DNA from: Fluviicoccus keumensis
GTDB lineage: Bacteria; Pseudomonadota; Gammaproteobacteria; Pseudomonadales; Moraxellaceae
Reading direction: 5' to 3'
Assembly: GCF_004217445.1 (NCBI RefSeq)
Contig: NZ_SHKX01000011.1
Location: 1 to 64,000 of the forward strand
DNA: 64,000 nucleotides
Positions 16,616-25,369 of this stretch are shown one piece after another (the stretch's first letter is position 1; every line of letters starts with the position of its first letter). The notes beneath the pieces were generated by a model. That model ran no database searches. It saw only the letters and a list, made by a program, of their open reading frames with translations, and was not told the DNA's origin. A program made the translations under genes and the position numbers.

Positions 16616-17361
16616 TTGCCCGCCGCTTCCCGGCGGCTTTCCAGAATGCGTCCGAACAGGACGCCCACCTCGAACAGCATCCACATCAGCATTGCCAGCA
16701 CGGCCATCGACAGGGCATCCGGCGGGGTGATGAACATGGCGACCGCGAAACACAGCACGACAATGTAGCGGCGCTTTTCGATCAGGCTTGCCGTGCTGAT
16801 GATCCCCGCCATCACCATCAACAAAACCACGACCGGAATTTCGAAGGTGAACCCGAAGACCAGGAAGAACTTCAGGCAGAAGTCGAGATAGCTGTTGATG
16901 TCGGTCATGAAACTGACGTGTTCGGGCGCGACGCTGACGAAGAATTTCAGCACCGGACCCAGCGTCACGAAATAGGCGAAGGCGACGCCGGTATAAAACA
17001 AGAAGACACTGGACACCAGCAGGGGTATGGCCAGCTTGCGCTCGTGCTTGTACAGAGCCGGGGCGATAAAGGCCCAGATCTGGTGCAACACCACCGGGAT
17101 GCCCAGGAAGAAAGCCGCATAGAAGGTTAGCTTGAACGGCGCCATGAACGAGGAGGTGACGTCGGTGGCGATCATTGAGCTGCCGGGCGGCAGCAGCAGG
17201 CGCAGCGGCGAGGCCAGCAGGCTGTAGAGATCGTTGCGGAACGCGACCAGGGCGAAAAAAAGAATGCCCAGCGCGCTCAGGATATTGATGATGCGTGTGC
17301 GCAACTCGATGAGATGCGATACCAGCGGCATCTCATCCTGCAGTTCGGGTTCCTGGCTCAT
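16612..17361 (-). CDS. tatC: Sec-independent protein translocase TatC
   Basis: 249 residues with six membrane helices. It is the receptor core of the twin-arginine translocase, recognising the RR signal with TatB. The cytoplasmic N-terminus contains MPLVSHLIELRTR, the family motif around the conserved Glu, and the P-A-L-Y-x-H-E-R segment and the FGFTFEIPVV helix are typical. The start overlaps the tatB stop (ATGA, 4 bases). Likely clients in this window are PhoX and the dehydrogenase small subunit. Confidence 0.97.
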   Translation of the reverse strand: MSQEPELQDEMPLVSHLIELRTRIINILSALGILFFALVAFRNDLYSLLASPLRLLLPPGSSMIATDVTSSFMAPFKLTFYAAFFLGIPVVLHQIWAFIAPALYKHERKLAIPLLVSSVFLFYTGVAFAYFVTLGPVLKFFVSVAPEHVSFMTDINSYLDFCLKFFLVFGFTFEIPVVVLLMVMAGIISTASLIEKRRYIVVLCFAVAMFITPPDALSMAVLAMLMWMLFEVGVLFGRILESRREAAGN

Positions 17362-17768
17362 GGGGCGGGCCGGTGCTCGTGGGTGGTTTCGGGAGGGACG
17401 GCGCTTGCGGCTTCGGGGGCCGCAATCTCGGCGTGAGGCGCTGGCTCTATGGTTGCAACCGGGGTGTCAGGCGGCAGCGCGGCGGCTTCCTCCACCGTCT
17501 GGCGGATGGTGTTCTCCATCGCGCTGACCTGCTGGTTGACTGCGACTTCGGTGGATTTCAGCCGTTCGATTTCTTTCTGGATGCGGTCGCGCATTTCCTG
17601 CGCGGCCACTTCCTTCTCGATTTCAGCCTGGATGCCCAGCACCATGCGGCGGATGCGGCCGATCCACGCCCCGGTCATGCGCGCGGCGTGCGGCAGCTTT
17701 TCCGGGCCGAGCACCACCAGGGCGACGACCGCCAGCAGCAGCAGTTCGCTGAAACCGACGTCAAACAT
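17358..17768 (-). CDS. tatB: Sec-independent protein translocase TatB
   Basis: 136 residues. One N-terminal membrane helix (about 5-21), the hinge LGPEKLP typical of TatB, then an amphipathic and coiled-coil region (about 30-95) and a Pro/Ala/Glu-rich tail. It works with TatC in signal-peptide recognition. The start overlaps the tatA stop by one base (TGATG) and its end overlaps tatC by 4 bases, so the three genes are tightly coupled. Confidence 0.94.
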   Translation of the reverse strand: MFDVGFSELLLLAVVALVVLGPEKLPHAARMTGAWIGRIRRMVLGIQAEIEKEVAAQEMRDRIQKEIERLKSTEVAVNQQVSAMENTIRQTVEEAAALPPDTPVATIEPAPHAEIAAPEAASAVPPETTHEHRPAP

Positions 17769-18010
17769 CAGGTGTTATCTTTTTTCGGGGCATCCACCGG
17801 ACGGGCGGTGCTGTCGATCGGCGGATTCTGGTTCTGGGAAATCTGTTGCTGGGGCGCGGCGGGTTTTTCCTCTTCTTCCTTCATGGATTCCTTGAAGCCC
17901 TTGATGGCGCCGCCGAGATCCTTGCCGATGTTCTTCAGCTTCGAGGTGCCGAACAGCAGGAAGATGATGACCAGCAGCAGCAGCAGGTGGGGCAGGGACA
18001 AACCGGACAT
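17768..18010 (-). CDS. tatA: Sec-independent protein translocase TatA
   Basis: 80 residues. A single N-terminal helix is followed by FGTSKLKNIGKDLGGAIKGF, the TatA hinge and amphipathic helix (F-G-x-x-K-L), then an acidic and Gln/Pro-rich tail. It forms the transport channel oligomer. It follows hisE with only 6 bases between, giving hisI-hisE-tatA-tatB-tatC on one transcript. Confidence 0.96.
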   Translation of the reverse strand: MSGLSLPHLLLLLVIIFLLFGTSKLKNIGKDLGGAIKGFKESMKEEEEKPAAPQQQISQNQNPPIDSTARPVDAPKKDNT

Positions 18011-18016
18011 GAGAGA

Positions 18017-18361
18017 TTACTCCGCAGTGGTGGATCGGGCCGCTTTTTCGGCGTGGCCGGAAATATGCAAGCGACGGGCCAATTCGGTGACGACGGCCTC
18101 GGGCGGCACATTAAAGTGCCCGAGCATGACAAGGGTATGAAACCACAAATCGGCGGTTTCATAAATCAGGTGTTCGGTCTGGCCGTCCACCTGGGCGTCC
18201 TTGGCGGCCATCACGGTTTCCGTGCATTCCTCGCCGACTTTTTTCAGGATCTTGTCCAGACCCTTGTGATAAAGGCTGGCGACGTAGGACGAGTCGGGAG
18301 ACGCCTGCTTGCGCTCGGCGAGGATGCGGCCCAGTTCGGCCAGCACGTCGTTAGTGTTCAT
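18017..18361 (-). CDS. hisE: Phosphoribosyl-ATP pyrophosphatase
   Basis: 114 residues of all-alpha MazG-like fold. Second step of histidine synthesis, PR-ATP to PR-AMP plus pyrophosphate. The metal-binding cluster sits in KKVGEECTETVMAAK and ETADLWFHTLVML. ATG 18361 lies 11 bases inside the end of hisI, so the two are overlapped and coupled; the longer frame to 18478 is the hisI gene in another phase. A separate hisE and hisI, rather than a fused hisIE, is common in betaproteobacteria. Confidence 0.95.
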   Translation of the reverse strand: MNTNDVLAELGRILAERKQASPDSSYVASLYHKGLDKILKKVGEECTETVMAAKDAQVDGQTEHLIYETADLWFHTLVMLGHFNVPPEAVVTELARRLHISGHAEKAARSTTAE

Positions 18362-18752
18362 GCTTGGGAGACTCGTAGATGGCGTGGGGATCCTTGAGGA
18401 TGGCGTCCACCACCTGCCACTGGCCGTTGTCGTCCAGGCGGCGGTAGAAACAGGACTCGCGTCCGGTATGGCAGGCAATGCCGCCCACTTGTTCGATTTG
18501 CAGGATGATGACGTCGCTGTCGCAGTCGAGGCGGATTTCCTTCACTTTCTGGATATGCCCGGACTCTTCGCCCTTGTGCCACAGCTTGCGGCGCGAGCGC
18601 GACCAGTAGACGCCTTCCTTGCGTTCAGCCGTCAGGGCCAGGGCTTCGCGGTTCATCCATGCCACCATCAGCACCCGGCCGGTGACGGCGTCCTGCGCGA
18701 TGGCGGGAATCAGCCCGTGTTCGTCGAATTTGACGGAGTCTAGCCAGTTCAT
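18351..18752 (-). CDS. hisI: Phosphoribosyl-AMP cyclohydrolase
   Basis: 133 residues. Third step of histidine synthesis, opening the adenine ring of PR-AMP. The zinc/magnesium site is visible: LDCDSDVIIL with the metal-binding Asp and Cys residues and the C-terminal GIACHTGRESCFYRRL with two Cys and a His. ATG 18752 was preferred over a TTG 30 bases upstream. It heads the his-tat gene cluster; no other his genes are in the window. Confidence 0.95.
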   Translation of the reverse strand: MNWLDSVKFDEHGLIPAIAQDAVTGRVLMVAWMNREALALTAERKEGVYWSRSRRKLWHKGEESGHIQKVKEIRLDCDSDVIILQIEQVGGIACHTGRESCFYRRLDDNGQWQVVDAILKDPHAIYESPKHEH

Positions 18753-18818
18753 CAGGGTTCTTTGCGGTAAACGAGGCGGCAACTATAGCACCAACCGCCC
18801 CCGCAGGGGCAGGGGTGC

Positions 18819-18840
18819 CGGCTTCCCTTACAGGAAGCCG
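18819..18840 (-). terminator. Hairpin spanning the end of the AAA+ ATPase gene
   Basis: CGGCTTCC (18819-18826) and GGAAGCCG (18833-18840) form an 8-bp stem that includes the stop codon of the ATPase gene. No T-tract follows, so it is at best a weak terminator ahead of the G+C-rich stretch before hisI. Confidence 0.3.
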
Positions 18841-20942
18841 ATGCTGCGCTGACGTCCGTCTTCCTTGAGATCGCATTCCTCGATCAGCCGCTCCAGCACC
18901 TGCGACGCTGACACCAGCGGCCGCAACCGATGCTGGCGGCGCAACGTGGCGAAGTCGCCGGGCGTGAGTACGGTCATCCGTTCCAGCGCGCCGCGCAGCG
19001 CCGGTTCCGGCGCCGCCAGCCCCAGGCTGTCGCAGAAGCGCAGGAACAGGGCCCAGGCTTGCGCGGGTTTCAGGTAGCCGAACTTCATCTTCAGGTCAAA
19101 GCGGCGCAGCGTTGCCTGATCCAGGCCGTCCAGCCGGTTGGTGGAGGCGATGAAGATGCCGCTGAAGCTTTCCATCTGCGTCAGCATCTCGTTGACCAGC
19201 GTCACTTCCCACGATTGCCGCGCTTGCCGGCGGTCTTGCAGGAAACTGTCAACCTCATCCAGCAACAGGATGGCGTTTTCCTGGTCAGCCTCGCGGAAGG
19301 CGGCGGCGATGCGCTGTTCGTTCTCGCCGACATAAGCGCCCAGCAGATCCGAGGCGCGGCGCACCAGCAGCGGCATTTCCAGCCGGTCGGCCAGCCAGCG
19401 GCCGTAGGCGGTCTTGCCGGTGCCGGGCGGGCCGTAGAAGCAAAGCGTGCCCTGACGGTGTTCGTCCAGTTGCGCGGCCAGCGTCTCCAGTTGGCCGTCA
19501 GCATTGATGAACGCCGGATCGTAGTAATCCGGGCGCGCATCCGCATCGGGACCGCCAACGCGGGGGTGGCCCTGCGCCTCCAGCGTCTGGTTGACCAGGT
19601 CGGTGAGCGTGCCCGCCACCCGTTGCGCGGGCAGGGTGTCGTGAACGGTGCGGATCACCCGCGCCGCACGCTGGATCACCGCCGGGGTCAGGTGTTCCGA
19701 CTGCGACAGCCGTTCGATATCGCGTTCCGGCAGCAATTCGCCGCAAGCGCCGCGGATGATGTGCGCGCGCTGCGAACGCGGCGGCACGGTCAGCTCCAGC
19801 ACCAGGTCGAAGCGGCGGATGAAGGCCGGGTCGAGGCCGCTGACGGCATTGGACATCCAGATGGCCGGGACCGGATTTTCTTCCAGCATGCGGTTCATCC
19901 ACGCCTTGCGGGTCTGGGCGGTGCTCTTTTGCCCGAAGAGGTCGTTGCCGTCGTTGAACACGTCCTCCACTTCGTCGAAGAGCAGGAAGATCTTGCGGTG
20001 GGCGAAGAAGTTCTGCGCGGCGCGGTACGAGCGCAGTCGGCGCTCGCCGTTGACGGGGTCGCCTTCATCATCCTCGCTGGCCACTTCGTAGAGATCGTGA
20101 CCCTGTTCGTGCGCCAGCACCCGCGCCAGTTCGCTCTTGCCGGTGCCGGGCAGGCCGTGGATGAAGATGTTGACGCCGGTGCGGCGCTCGGCGACGGCGC
20201 GCGCCAGATAGGGCTGCAGCACCGCCAGCGACTTCGCCAGATGCGGGTAGTCGGCCAGCGACAGCGTTGCCGCCCGCGACGGATTGACCGTGCCGCGCAG
20301 CAGGTGCGCCGGATCGCTGACTTCCTGATGCATCATCTGCTCGGCGAACTCGCCGGAGAGCAGGTCCAGCTTGCCGCGCAGGCACATCATGCCGTTGCGG
20401 TCGACGGTGAGCAGGCCGGCGCGCGCCATGACGCTGTTGTTGCTGAGGCCCTGCCGCACCTGGATTTCCGTGAGGCCGAGGATGGTGGCGATGCCCGCGT
20501 AAAGGTCGATGCTGTTCATCGGGCCGAGGTAATCGGCCGTATCGTCGAGGAGGCGGTGCGAATGCAGCAGGATGGCGAAGGCCAGGATCAGCCGGTCCGA
20601 CTCTTCCAGCCCCAGCAGCCCGGAGAGATGGGTCAGGTTGCGCAGCAGGGTGTCCGGCAGCGCGGGAGGTTCGGTGTTTTCCAGGCGGGCGTACAGACTG
20701 CGCAGGTCGGCGATGGCCTCGGTCGGCGAGTAGGGCGTATCGCTGTCAAGCGCGGTTTCGAGGCCGAGGAACTGGGCGACGGTATTGTTTTCATAGCTGT
20801 CCGCGGCCACGAAGTGGCGATAGCCCTTCAGCGGCACCAGGATGCGCAGCATCCAGCGCTGGACCAGTTGTTCCAGCGCCGTCAGGGCCGGAGGATGCGC
20901 GGCGGCCGGGAGCCCGGCGGCGGCAACGGGAGATTCGTTCAT
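18828..20942 (-). CDS. Tandem AAA+ ATPase, function unknown
   Basis: 704 residues. An N-terminal helical domain (about 1-245) precedes two AAA+ modules. Module 1 has Walker A GLPGTGKS (263-270), Walker B LLFDEVED and an arginine-finger-like IRRFDLVL. Module 2 has Walker A GPPGTGKT (504-511), Walker B LLLDEVD, a pore-loop-like AYVGENEQ and LRRFDLKM. Both sites look competent. Module 2 resembles classic SpoVK/FtsH-type AAA domains; module 1 is more divergent. No protease, peptide-binding or membrane segment is seen. ATG 20942 has an AAGGT site 8 bases upstream. It is not part of a gene pair, so partners cannot be inferred. Unfoldase or remodelling activity is the general expectation for the fold. 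Confidence 0.82.
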   Translation of the reverse strand: MNESPVAAAGLPAAAHPPALTALEQLVQRWMLRILVPLKGYRHFVAADSYENNTVAQFLGLETALDSDTPYSPTEAIADLRSLYARLENTEPPALPDTLLRNLTHLSGLLGLEESDRLILAFAILLHSHRLLDDTADYLGPMNSIDLYAGIATILGLTEIQVRQGLSNNSVMARAGLLTVDRNGMMCLRGKLDLLSGEFAEQMMHQEVSDPAHLLRGTVNPSRAATLSLADYPHLAKSLAVLQPYLARAVAERRTGVNIFIHGLPGTGKSELARVLAHEQGHDLYEVASEDDEGDPVNGERRLRSYRAAQNFFAHRKIFLLFDEVEDVFNDGNDLFGQKSTAQTRKAWMNRMLEENPVPAIWMSNAVSGLDPAFIRRFDLVLELTVPPRSQRAHIIRGACGELLPERDIERLSQSEHLTPAVIQRAARVIRTVHDTLPAQRVAGTLTDLVNQTLEAQGHPRVGGPDADARPDYYDPAFINADGQLETLAAQLDEHRQGTLCFYGPPGTGKTAYGRWLADRLEMPLLVRRASDLLGAYVGENEQRIAAAFREADQENAILLLDEVDSFLQDRRQARQSWEVTLVNEMLTQMESFSGIFIASTNRLDGLDQATLRRFDLKMKFGYLKPAQAWALFLRFCDSLGLAAPEPALRGALERMTVLTPGDFATLRRQHRLRPLVSASQVLERLIEECDLKEDGRQRSIGFL

Positions 20943-21282
20943 GATGCATACCTTGCGTCAACGCAAAAGAAGCAGGCCTGCCGGAACAGGAGGGCAGGAC
21001 GGGTTTTTACGGTTTCGTGTCAGGTGTCGCGGTCAGCGGAACGCGGGGTTCCGGACCCAAACCCTAAGGGATAGGGGCGCAATCATGAGGGTCTCCTTTT
21101 TCATCGGGGTAACGGAAAAAGCGGGTGGCGAACGCCGGATCGCGGCGTAAACCGGGGGACAGGGAGCGGGCGGGTAAGCCACATCCTGTCCAAGGCTTGG
21201 GGATTATAGCGCCGGAACCCCGGGTGCAGGCAAGTATCCGGACATGCGGCGGATTAAAGGGATATGCGGCCCGAACCGGGGT
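20943..21282. other. Intergenic region before the AAA+ ATPase
   Basis: 340 bases without a gene on the usual criteria, between ubiB and the ATPase, both on the minus strand. On that strand a strong AAAGGAG ribosome site precedes a 17-codon open frame (see 21033-21086), and a small hairpin CGGAAC/GTTCCG lies inside it. The remainder shows nothing clear. Confidence 0.5.
21033..21086 (-). CDS. Possible leader peptide upstream of the AAA+ ATPase
   Basis: A 17-codon frame starts at ATG 21086, six bases after an AAAGGAG ribosome site, and ends with TGA at 21033-21035. The peptide is MIAPLSLRVWVRNPAFR, unlike any known leader I can name. It lies about 90 bases before the ATPase start on the same strand. 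The good ribosome site is the only support; the frame could be chance. Confidence 0.25.
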   Translation of the reverse strand: MIAPLSLRVWVRNPAFR

Positions 21283-22923
21283 TCAGGCCAGCAGCCGCCA
21301 GACGACGGACAAGACCATGACCAGCAGGCAGAGAAAGGCGGAGAGGCCGGTAGAACTGACCACCCCGGCCAGCCCCAGCACGAAGCCGGACAGCGCCAGC
21401 CAGTCGCGGCGGCGGTCGGCGGCCATGCGGTACTGCAATTGCTGCAGTTCCCGCCATTGCCGTTCCTGCCAGGCGGCGCTGTTGCGCAGGTTGTTGAGGC
21501 TGTCCCAGACCAGCCCTGGCAGGTCGGAAAGGCCGAGGATCATGGCCGGAGTCTGCTTCATCAGCGACTTGACGCTTTCCGCCGGATTCATGCGCGCGGC
21601 CAGCCAGCTGCCCAGCAGCGGCTTGCCCAGCGACCAGATGTCCAGCTCGGGATAGAGTTCGCGGCCCAGTCCTTCCACATGCACCAGCGTCTTCATCAGC
21701 AGCACCAGTTGCGGCGGCACTTCCAGATGGTAGCGGCGGGCGACGTCCAGCACGCCCAGCAGGATCGGCGCGAAGTCCAGCTGGTCCATGCGCTTTTGCA
21801 GCATCGGCGTCAGCAGGCGGCGGATCTCGCGGGTCAGGCCGGGAATGTCGGTGGACGGCGGAATCCAGCCCGCCTGGTGGGCGACGTCGATCAACTGGGT
21901 GAAGTCGTTCTGCATTACCGACATCATCAGCCGCGCCACAGTCAGGTGATCCTTGTCGCTCAGTTCGCCCATGATGGCGCAGTCCAGCGCGATGTAGCGC
22001 GGATTGGCCGGGTCGGTGGTCTCGACAAAGATGTTGCCGGGATGCATGTCGGCGTGGAAGAAGTTGTGGTTGAACACCTGGGTGAAGAAGACGGTCAGGC
22101 CCTTTTCCGCCAGCACCTTGCGGTTGACGCCCAGACGTTCGAAGGCGGCGTTGTCGGAAACCGGCACGCCGTAGATGCGTTCCTCGACCATGACGTTGTG
22201 GGTGCAGAGGTCATGATGGACTTCCGGCACATAGATCAGGTTCGAACCGGGGAAGTTGTTGCGCATACGGGTGGTGTTCGCCGCTTCCTGCAACAGGTCC
22301 AGTTCGCCCAGCAGTACCTGTTCGTAATCGCAGACAATGCGCCAGGCGTGGAAGGCGGCCATGGCGGGTGAACGCGCTTCCAGCCATTCGGCGGCGGCCT
22401 TCAAGAAGCCGAAGTCTTCCTGGATGGCCTGTTCCAGGCCGGGGCGGGCGATCTTGACGATGACTTCGCGGCCGTCGAGGCGGCAGGCGGTATGCACTTG
22501 GGCGATGGAGGCGGCGGCCAAGGGTTGCTCGTCGAAACGGCTGAAGAACTGGCTGACCGGCCCGCCCAGCTCCTGCTCGACAATCGCCTTGGCGGTGTCG
22601 GACGGGAAGGGCGGTACCCGGTCCTGCAACTTGCTGAGCTCATCCAGCAGGCCGGGCGGCAGCAGGTCGCGGCGGGTGGACAGCAGCTGGCCGAGCTTGA
22701 TGAACAGCGGTCCCATTTCTTCCAGCGCCTTGCGCAGGCGCTCGCCTTCGCTGTAGGTCGCCAGCATGCCTTCGGCCGACCACCAGGCCGGATGCAACCG
22801 CACCAGCAGCAGGGCCGCGCGCACAGGCAACGGGATGGGCGCATCGGCGGGAACCAGCTTGTCGAGACGGTAGAAGGCGACAATGCGCCACAGCACCAGC
22901 AGGCGGGGAAGGTGGGCCAGCAT
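21283..22923 (-). CDS. ubiB: Ubiquinone biosynthesis protein kinase-like UbiB
   Basis: 546 residues, the same length as E. coli UbiB. It is an atypical ADCK-type kinase/ATPase needed for ubiquinone synthesis. The KxGQ motif appears as FIKLGQLLSTR (about 75-85), the Ala-rich loop as AAASIAQVH, and the catalytic region as NFFHADMHPGN. Two C-terminal membrane helices (about 500-545) anchor it. Its start overlaps the ubiJ stop by one base, so ubiE-ubiJ-ubiB is a tightly coupled operon. Confidence 0.96.
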   Translation of the reverse strand: MLAHLPRLLVLWRIVAFYRLDKLVPADAPIPLPVRAALLLVRLHPAWWSAEGMLATYSEGERLRKALEEMGPLFIKLGQLLSTRRDLLPPGLLDELSKLQDRVPPFPSDTAKAIVEQELGGPVSQFFSRFDEQPLAAASIAQVHTACRLDGREVIVKIARPGLEQAIQEDFGFLKAAAEWLEARSPAMAAFHAWRIVCDYEQVLLGELDLLQEAANTTRMRNNFPGSNLIYVPEVHHDLCTHNVMVEERIYGVPVSDNAAFERLGVNRKVLAEKGLTVFFTQVFNHNFFHADMHPGNIFVETTDPANPRYIALDCAIMGELSDKDHLTVARLMMSVMQNDFTQLIDVAHQAGWIPPSTDIPGLTREIRRLLTPMLQKRMDQLDFAPILLGVLDVARRYHLEVPPQLVLLMKTLVHVEGLGRELYPELDIWSLGKPLLGSWLAARMNPAESVKSLMKQTPAMILGLSDLPGLVWDSLNNLRNSAAWQERQWRELQQLQYRMAADRRRDWLALSGFVLGLAGVVSSTGLSAFLCLLVMVLSVVWRLLA

Positions 22924-23582
22924 CAGCGGGGGTCTCCCGGTTCGGAAGGAGTGGCGGCCTGACGGTCTTCCAGTCGTTTCCGGACGACGGCCAGACGGGC
23001 TTCAAAGCGTTCGATGTCGGAGCGCAGGTCCTGCACTTCCTCAATATAGTCTTCCACCTGCCAGCGCGGCGGGAACAACTGACCGCTTTCGCGCAGGTAG
23101 GTGGTGGTGTTCTTGAAGATGTCCGAGGCGGCCTGCGTGGCGAAGCGGAAGAACCCTTTCAGGCCTTCGCCGATCTGGTGGGCGGCGGCATCGCCGACCA
23201 GGCGGCTGAGCGCGGACTCCCAGTCGATATCCAGGGTTCCGGCGATGGCGTGCAGTTCCTGCAACAGGGCGGTGTCGCCGCTGATCTGCAGCTCGCCCAC
23301 CGAAAACGGCTCGCGCAGTTTCATCAGTTGCCGCAGCAGGACCAGGCTGGAAGCGGCCACCGTGGTGTCCGCCGCCGGGTTCTCATGGCTTTCCAGCGGC
23401 GTCAGCCGCACCTTGTCGTGGTCGAGATGGATCAGGATGTCCAACGGCGGGAACTGCACTTTCACCAGCACGCTGCGGCCTTGCAGCGCATTCAGGCGCT
23501 GGCGGCTGCCCGGATCGAGGTCCAGCGCTCGGTTGATCAGGTCTTCCAGTCCGGCGACAGCCAGCACCACCGGCATCAGCAT
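22923..23582 (-). CDS. ubiJ: Ubiquinone biosynthesis accessory factor UbiJ
   Basis: 219 residues. An N-terminal SCP2 sterol-carrier-like domain (about 10-115) provides a hydrophobic lipid pocket, and a C-terminal helix (about 165-205) rich in Glu/Arg/Leu is a coiled coil. UbiJ pairs with UbiK in the soluble ubiquinone-synthesis complex and holds ubiquinone intermediates. It sits between ubiE and ubiB with one-base overlaps on both sides, the standard arrangement. Sequence conservation is low in this family, so position carries much of the assignment. Confidence 0.9.
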   Translation of the reverse strand: MLMPVVLAVAGLEDLINRALDLDPGSRQRLNALQGRSVLVKVQFPPLDILIHLDHDKVRLTPLESHENPAADTTVAASSLVLLRQLMKLREPFSVGELQISGDTALLQELHAIAGTLDIDWESALSRLVGDAAAHQIGEGLKGFFRFATQAASDIFKNTTTYLRESGQLFPPRWQVEDYIEEVQDLRSDIERFEARLAVVRKRLEDRQAATPSEPGDPR

Positions 23583-24334
23583 TACTTGAATCCCCGGTGC
23601 AGGGCGACGATGCCGCCGGTCAGGTTGTGGTAGTCGCAGTTGACGAAGCCGGCGTTGGCCATCATGCCCTTCAGGGTTTCCTGGTCGGGATGCATGCGGA
23701 TGGATTCGGCCAGGTAACGGTAGCTCTCGGCGTCCTGGGTCACCATCTGGCCCATCGCGGGCAGGATGCTGAAGGAGTAGGCGTCGTAGATTTTCGACAG
23801 CGGGGTGTACAACGGCTTGGAAAACTCCAGCACCAGCAGCCGTCCGCCCGGTTTCAGCACCCGGTACATTGAGCGCAGCGCGGCGTCCTTGTCGGTCACG
23901 TTGCGCAGGCCGAAGGCGATGGTGATGACATCAAAGGTGTTGTCGGCGAAAGGCAGGCATTCGGCGTTGGCCTGCACGTATTCCACGCCGGTAAAGCCCT
24001 GGTCGAGTAGTTTGTCGCGGCCGACATTGAGCATGGAGGCATTGATGTCAGCCAGCACCACGCGGCCGGTGGCGCCGGTTTCGCGGGCGAAGGCGCGGGC
24101 CAGGTCGCCGGTGCCGCCGGCAATGTCCAGCACCTGCATGCCGCGCCGGACGCCGGACAGGGTGATGGTAAAGCGCTTCCACAGCCGGTGGATGCCCATC
24201 GACATCAGGTCGTTCATCAGGTCGTATTTGGCGGCCACGGAATGGAAGACTTCCGCCACCTTGGTGGCTTTTTCTTCCTTGAGAACAGTCTTGTAACCGA
24301 AGTGGGTCAGGTTTTCGTCTTGCGGGGTGGCCAT
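23582..24334 (-). CDS. ubiE: Ubiquinone/menaquinone C-methyltransferase
   Basis: 250 residues. S-adenosylmethionine-dependent methylation at C2 of the benzoquinone ring (and of demethylmenaquinone if present). The FGYKTV start, VFHSVAAKYDLMNDLMS helix and SAM motif LDIAGGTGDLAR are family signatures, as are NAECLPFADNTFD and the FGLRNV segment. First gene of the ubiEJB operon. Confidence 0.97.
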   Translation of the reverse strand: MATPQDENLTHFGYKTVLKEEKATKVAEVFHSVAAKYDLMNDLMSMGIHRLWKRFTITLSGVRRGMQVLDIAGGTGDLARAFARETGATGRVVLADINASMLNVGRDKLLDQGFTGVEYVQANAECLPFADNTFDVITIAFGLRNVTDKDAALRSMYRVLKPGGRLLVLEFSKPLYTPLSKIYDAYSFSILPAMGQMVTQDAESYRYLAESIRMHPDQETLKGMMANAGFVNCDYHNLTGGIVALHRGFK

Positions 24335-24435
24335 GTCAGCTATCGGGCAGAAATCCGGGAGGCCTGATTGTCGGCTTTCCCCGGTCGGGACGCAAGGCTG
24401 AGATGGCGGGATGAACGGCGGCGGCGCGAAGTGAC

Positions 24436-24461
24436 GGGGCGACCTTGATTTAGGTCACCCC
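24436..24461 (-). terminator. Hairpin after the 24469 gene
   Basis: GGGGCGACC (24436-24444) and GGTCACCCC (24453-24461) pair with one mismatch around an 8-base loop, eight bases past the stop of the 24469-25239 gene. There is no T-tract, so this is only a plausible terminator. Confidence 0.35.
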
Positions 24462-24468
24462 GGCGTGT

Positions 24469-25239
24469 TCAGGAATTGAACGGATCAGGATGGTTGTTGT
24501 AGACCTTGTCCATGATGTCCTCTTCCTTGTTCAGGAACAGGTCAAGGAATTCCTGCGCCGAACCCATCGGACGCATCACGGCGAAGCCGCGACCGAGGAA
24601 GTCGTAGAGCGCGCCCAGACCGGCCATGTGCGCGGGCTTGTTGGCGATCTTGAAGGTGGCGTAAATCACGCGGGAACGCACGTACTTGTCCAGGCCCGTG
24701 CTGAGCTCGCGCAGCAGGGCGATCTGACGCTCGCGCATTTCGCGCGTACCGGCCAGGCGGAAGGCCTCGACCATGGCTTCGTCAGTGATTTCGGTGACGC
24801 CCAGCTTTTCGAACAGGATGGAGGCGACGGCTTCGTCCAGTTCGCCGGTCAGGGCATTCAGTTCCAGCGCGACGGCGCTGGTGCGCATGACGGAGTCCGG
24901 CAGCAGGCGGGTGGCGATGGGCAGCGCACGCTCGATCTCGTTGGCCAGTTCGGTCAGGTCGAGACCGCCGTACATGTCGCTGAGGAAGAACTGGGTGGCG
25001 GCGCGATAGCGTTCGTCTTCCAGCAGGGCGATGTGGGTGCGCTTGAGGCGTTCCACCTGCCACAGTTGTACGGCGACAAACCATTCACGGAATTGCGGTT
25101 CCTGATGGGAGCGCCAGGAGCGGAAACGCGCCAGTTCATAGCGCATCAGGTCACCGGTGCTTTTGATGTCTTCACGGTTCATGGGCATACCTGCGGGAAA
25201 GGGGATATCGGTCGCGTCCAGGGTGCTTGTCGCTTGCAT
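24469..25239 (-). CDS. Conserved hypothetical protein of the FFLxDMYG type
   Basis: 256 residues, helical, cytoplasmic (no signal or membrane segment). The core motif FFLSDMYGGLDLTELANE (about 85-105) resembles the FFLxDxYxxxD motif of an uncharacterised proteobacterial family. ATG 25239 is set by GGAG seven bases upstream; an upstream TTG at 25257 would add six residues. The protein ends HPDPFNS. It stands alone. No function is recognised. Confidence 0.75.
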   Translation of the reverse strand: MQATSTLDATDIPFPAGMPMNREDIKSTGDLMRYELARFRSWRSHQEPQFREWFVAVQLWQVERLKRTHIALLEDERYRAATQFFLSDMYGGLDLTELANEIERALPIATRLLPDSVMRTSAVALELNALTGELDEAVASILFEKLGVTEITDEAMVEAFRLAGTREMRERQIALLRELSTGLDKYVRSRVIYATFKIANKPAHMAGLGALYDFLGRGFAVMRPMGSAQEFLDLFLNKEEDIMDKVYNNHPDPFNS

Positions 25240-25369
25240 TCCGTTCTCCAGGGACAAAGGAGTAAATACATGGAAACCGGCCGGATTGTAGCCTGACGGG
25301 ATGTGTTACGACAGTACCTGCTCGCCAGGGGTGTGATGACGGTCTGAATTTCCGCCATCACGGCCGTGG

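Noticed and set aside
18930..21074. 714-codon plus-strand frame opposite the AAA+ ATPase
   Set aside because: It mirrors the ATPase codons, is Gln/Arg/Val-rich, and has no domain; the ATPase on the minus strand has clear motifs.
21244..22371. Plus-strand frame opposite ubiB
   Set aside because: Shadow of ubiB in another frame; His/Gln/Arg-rich without motifs.
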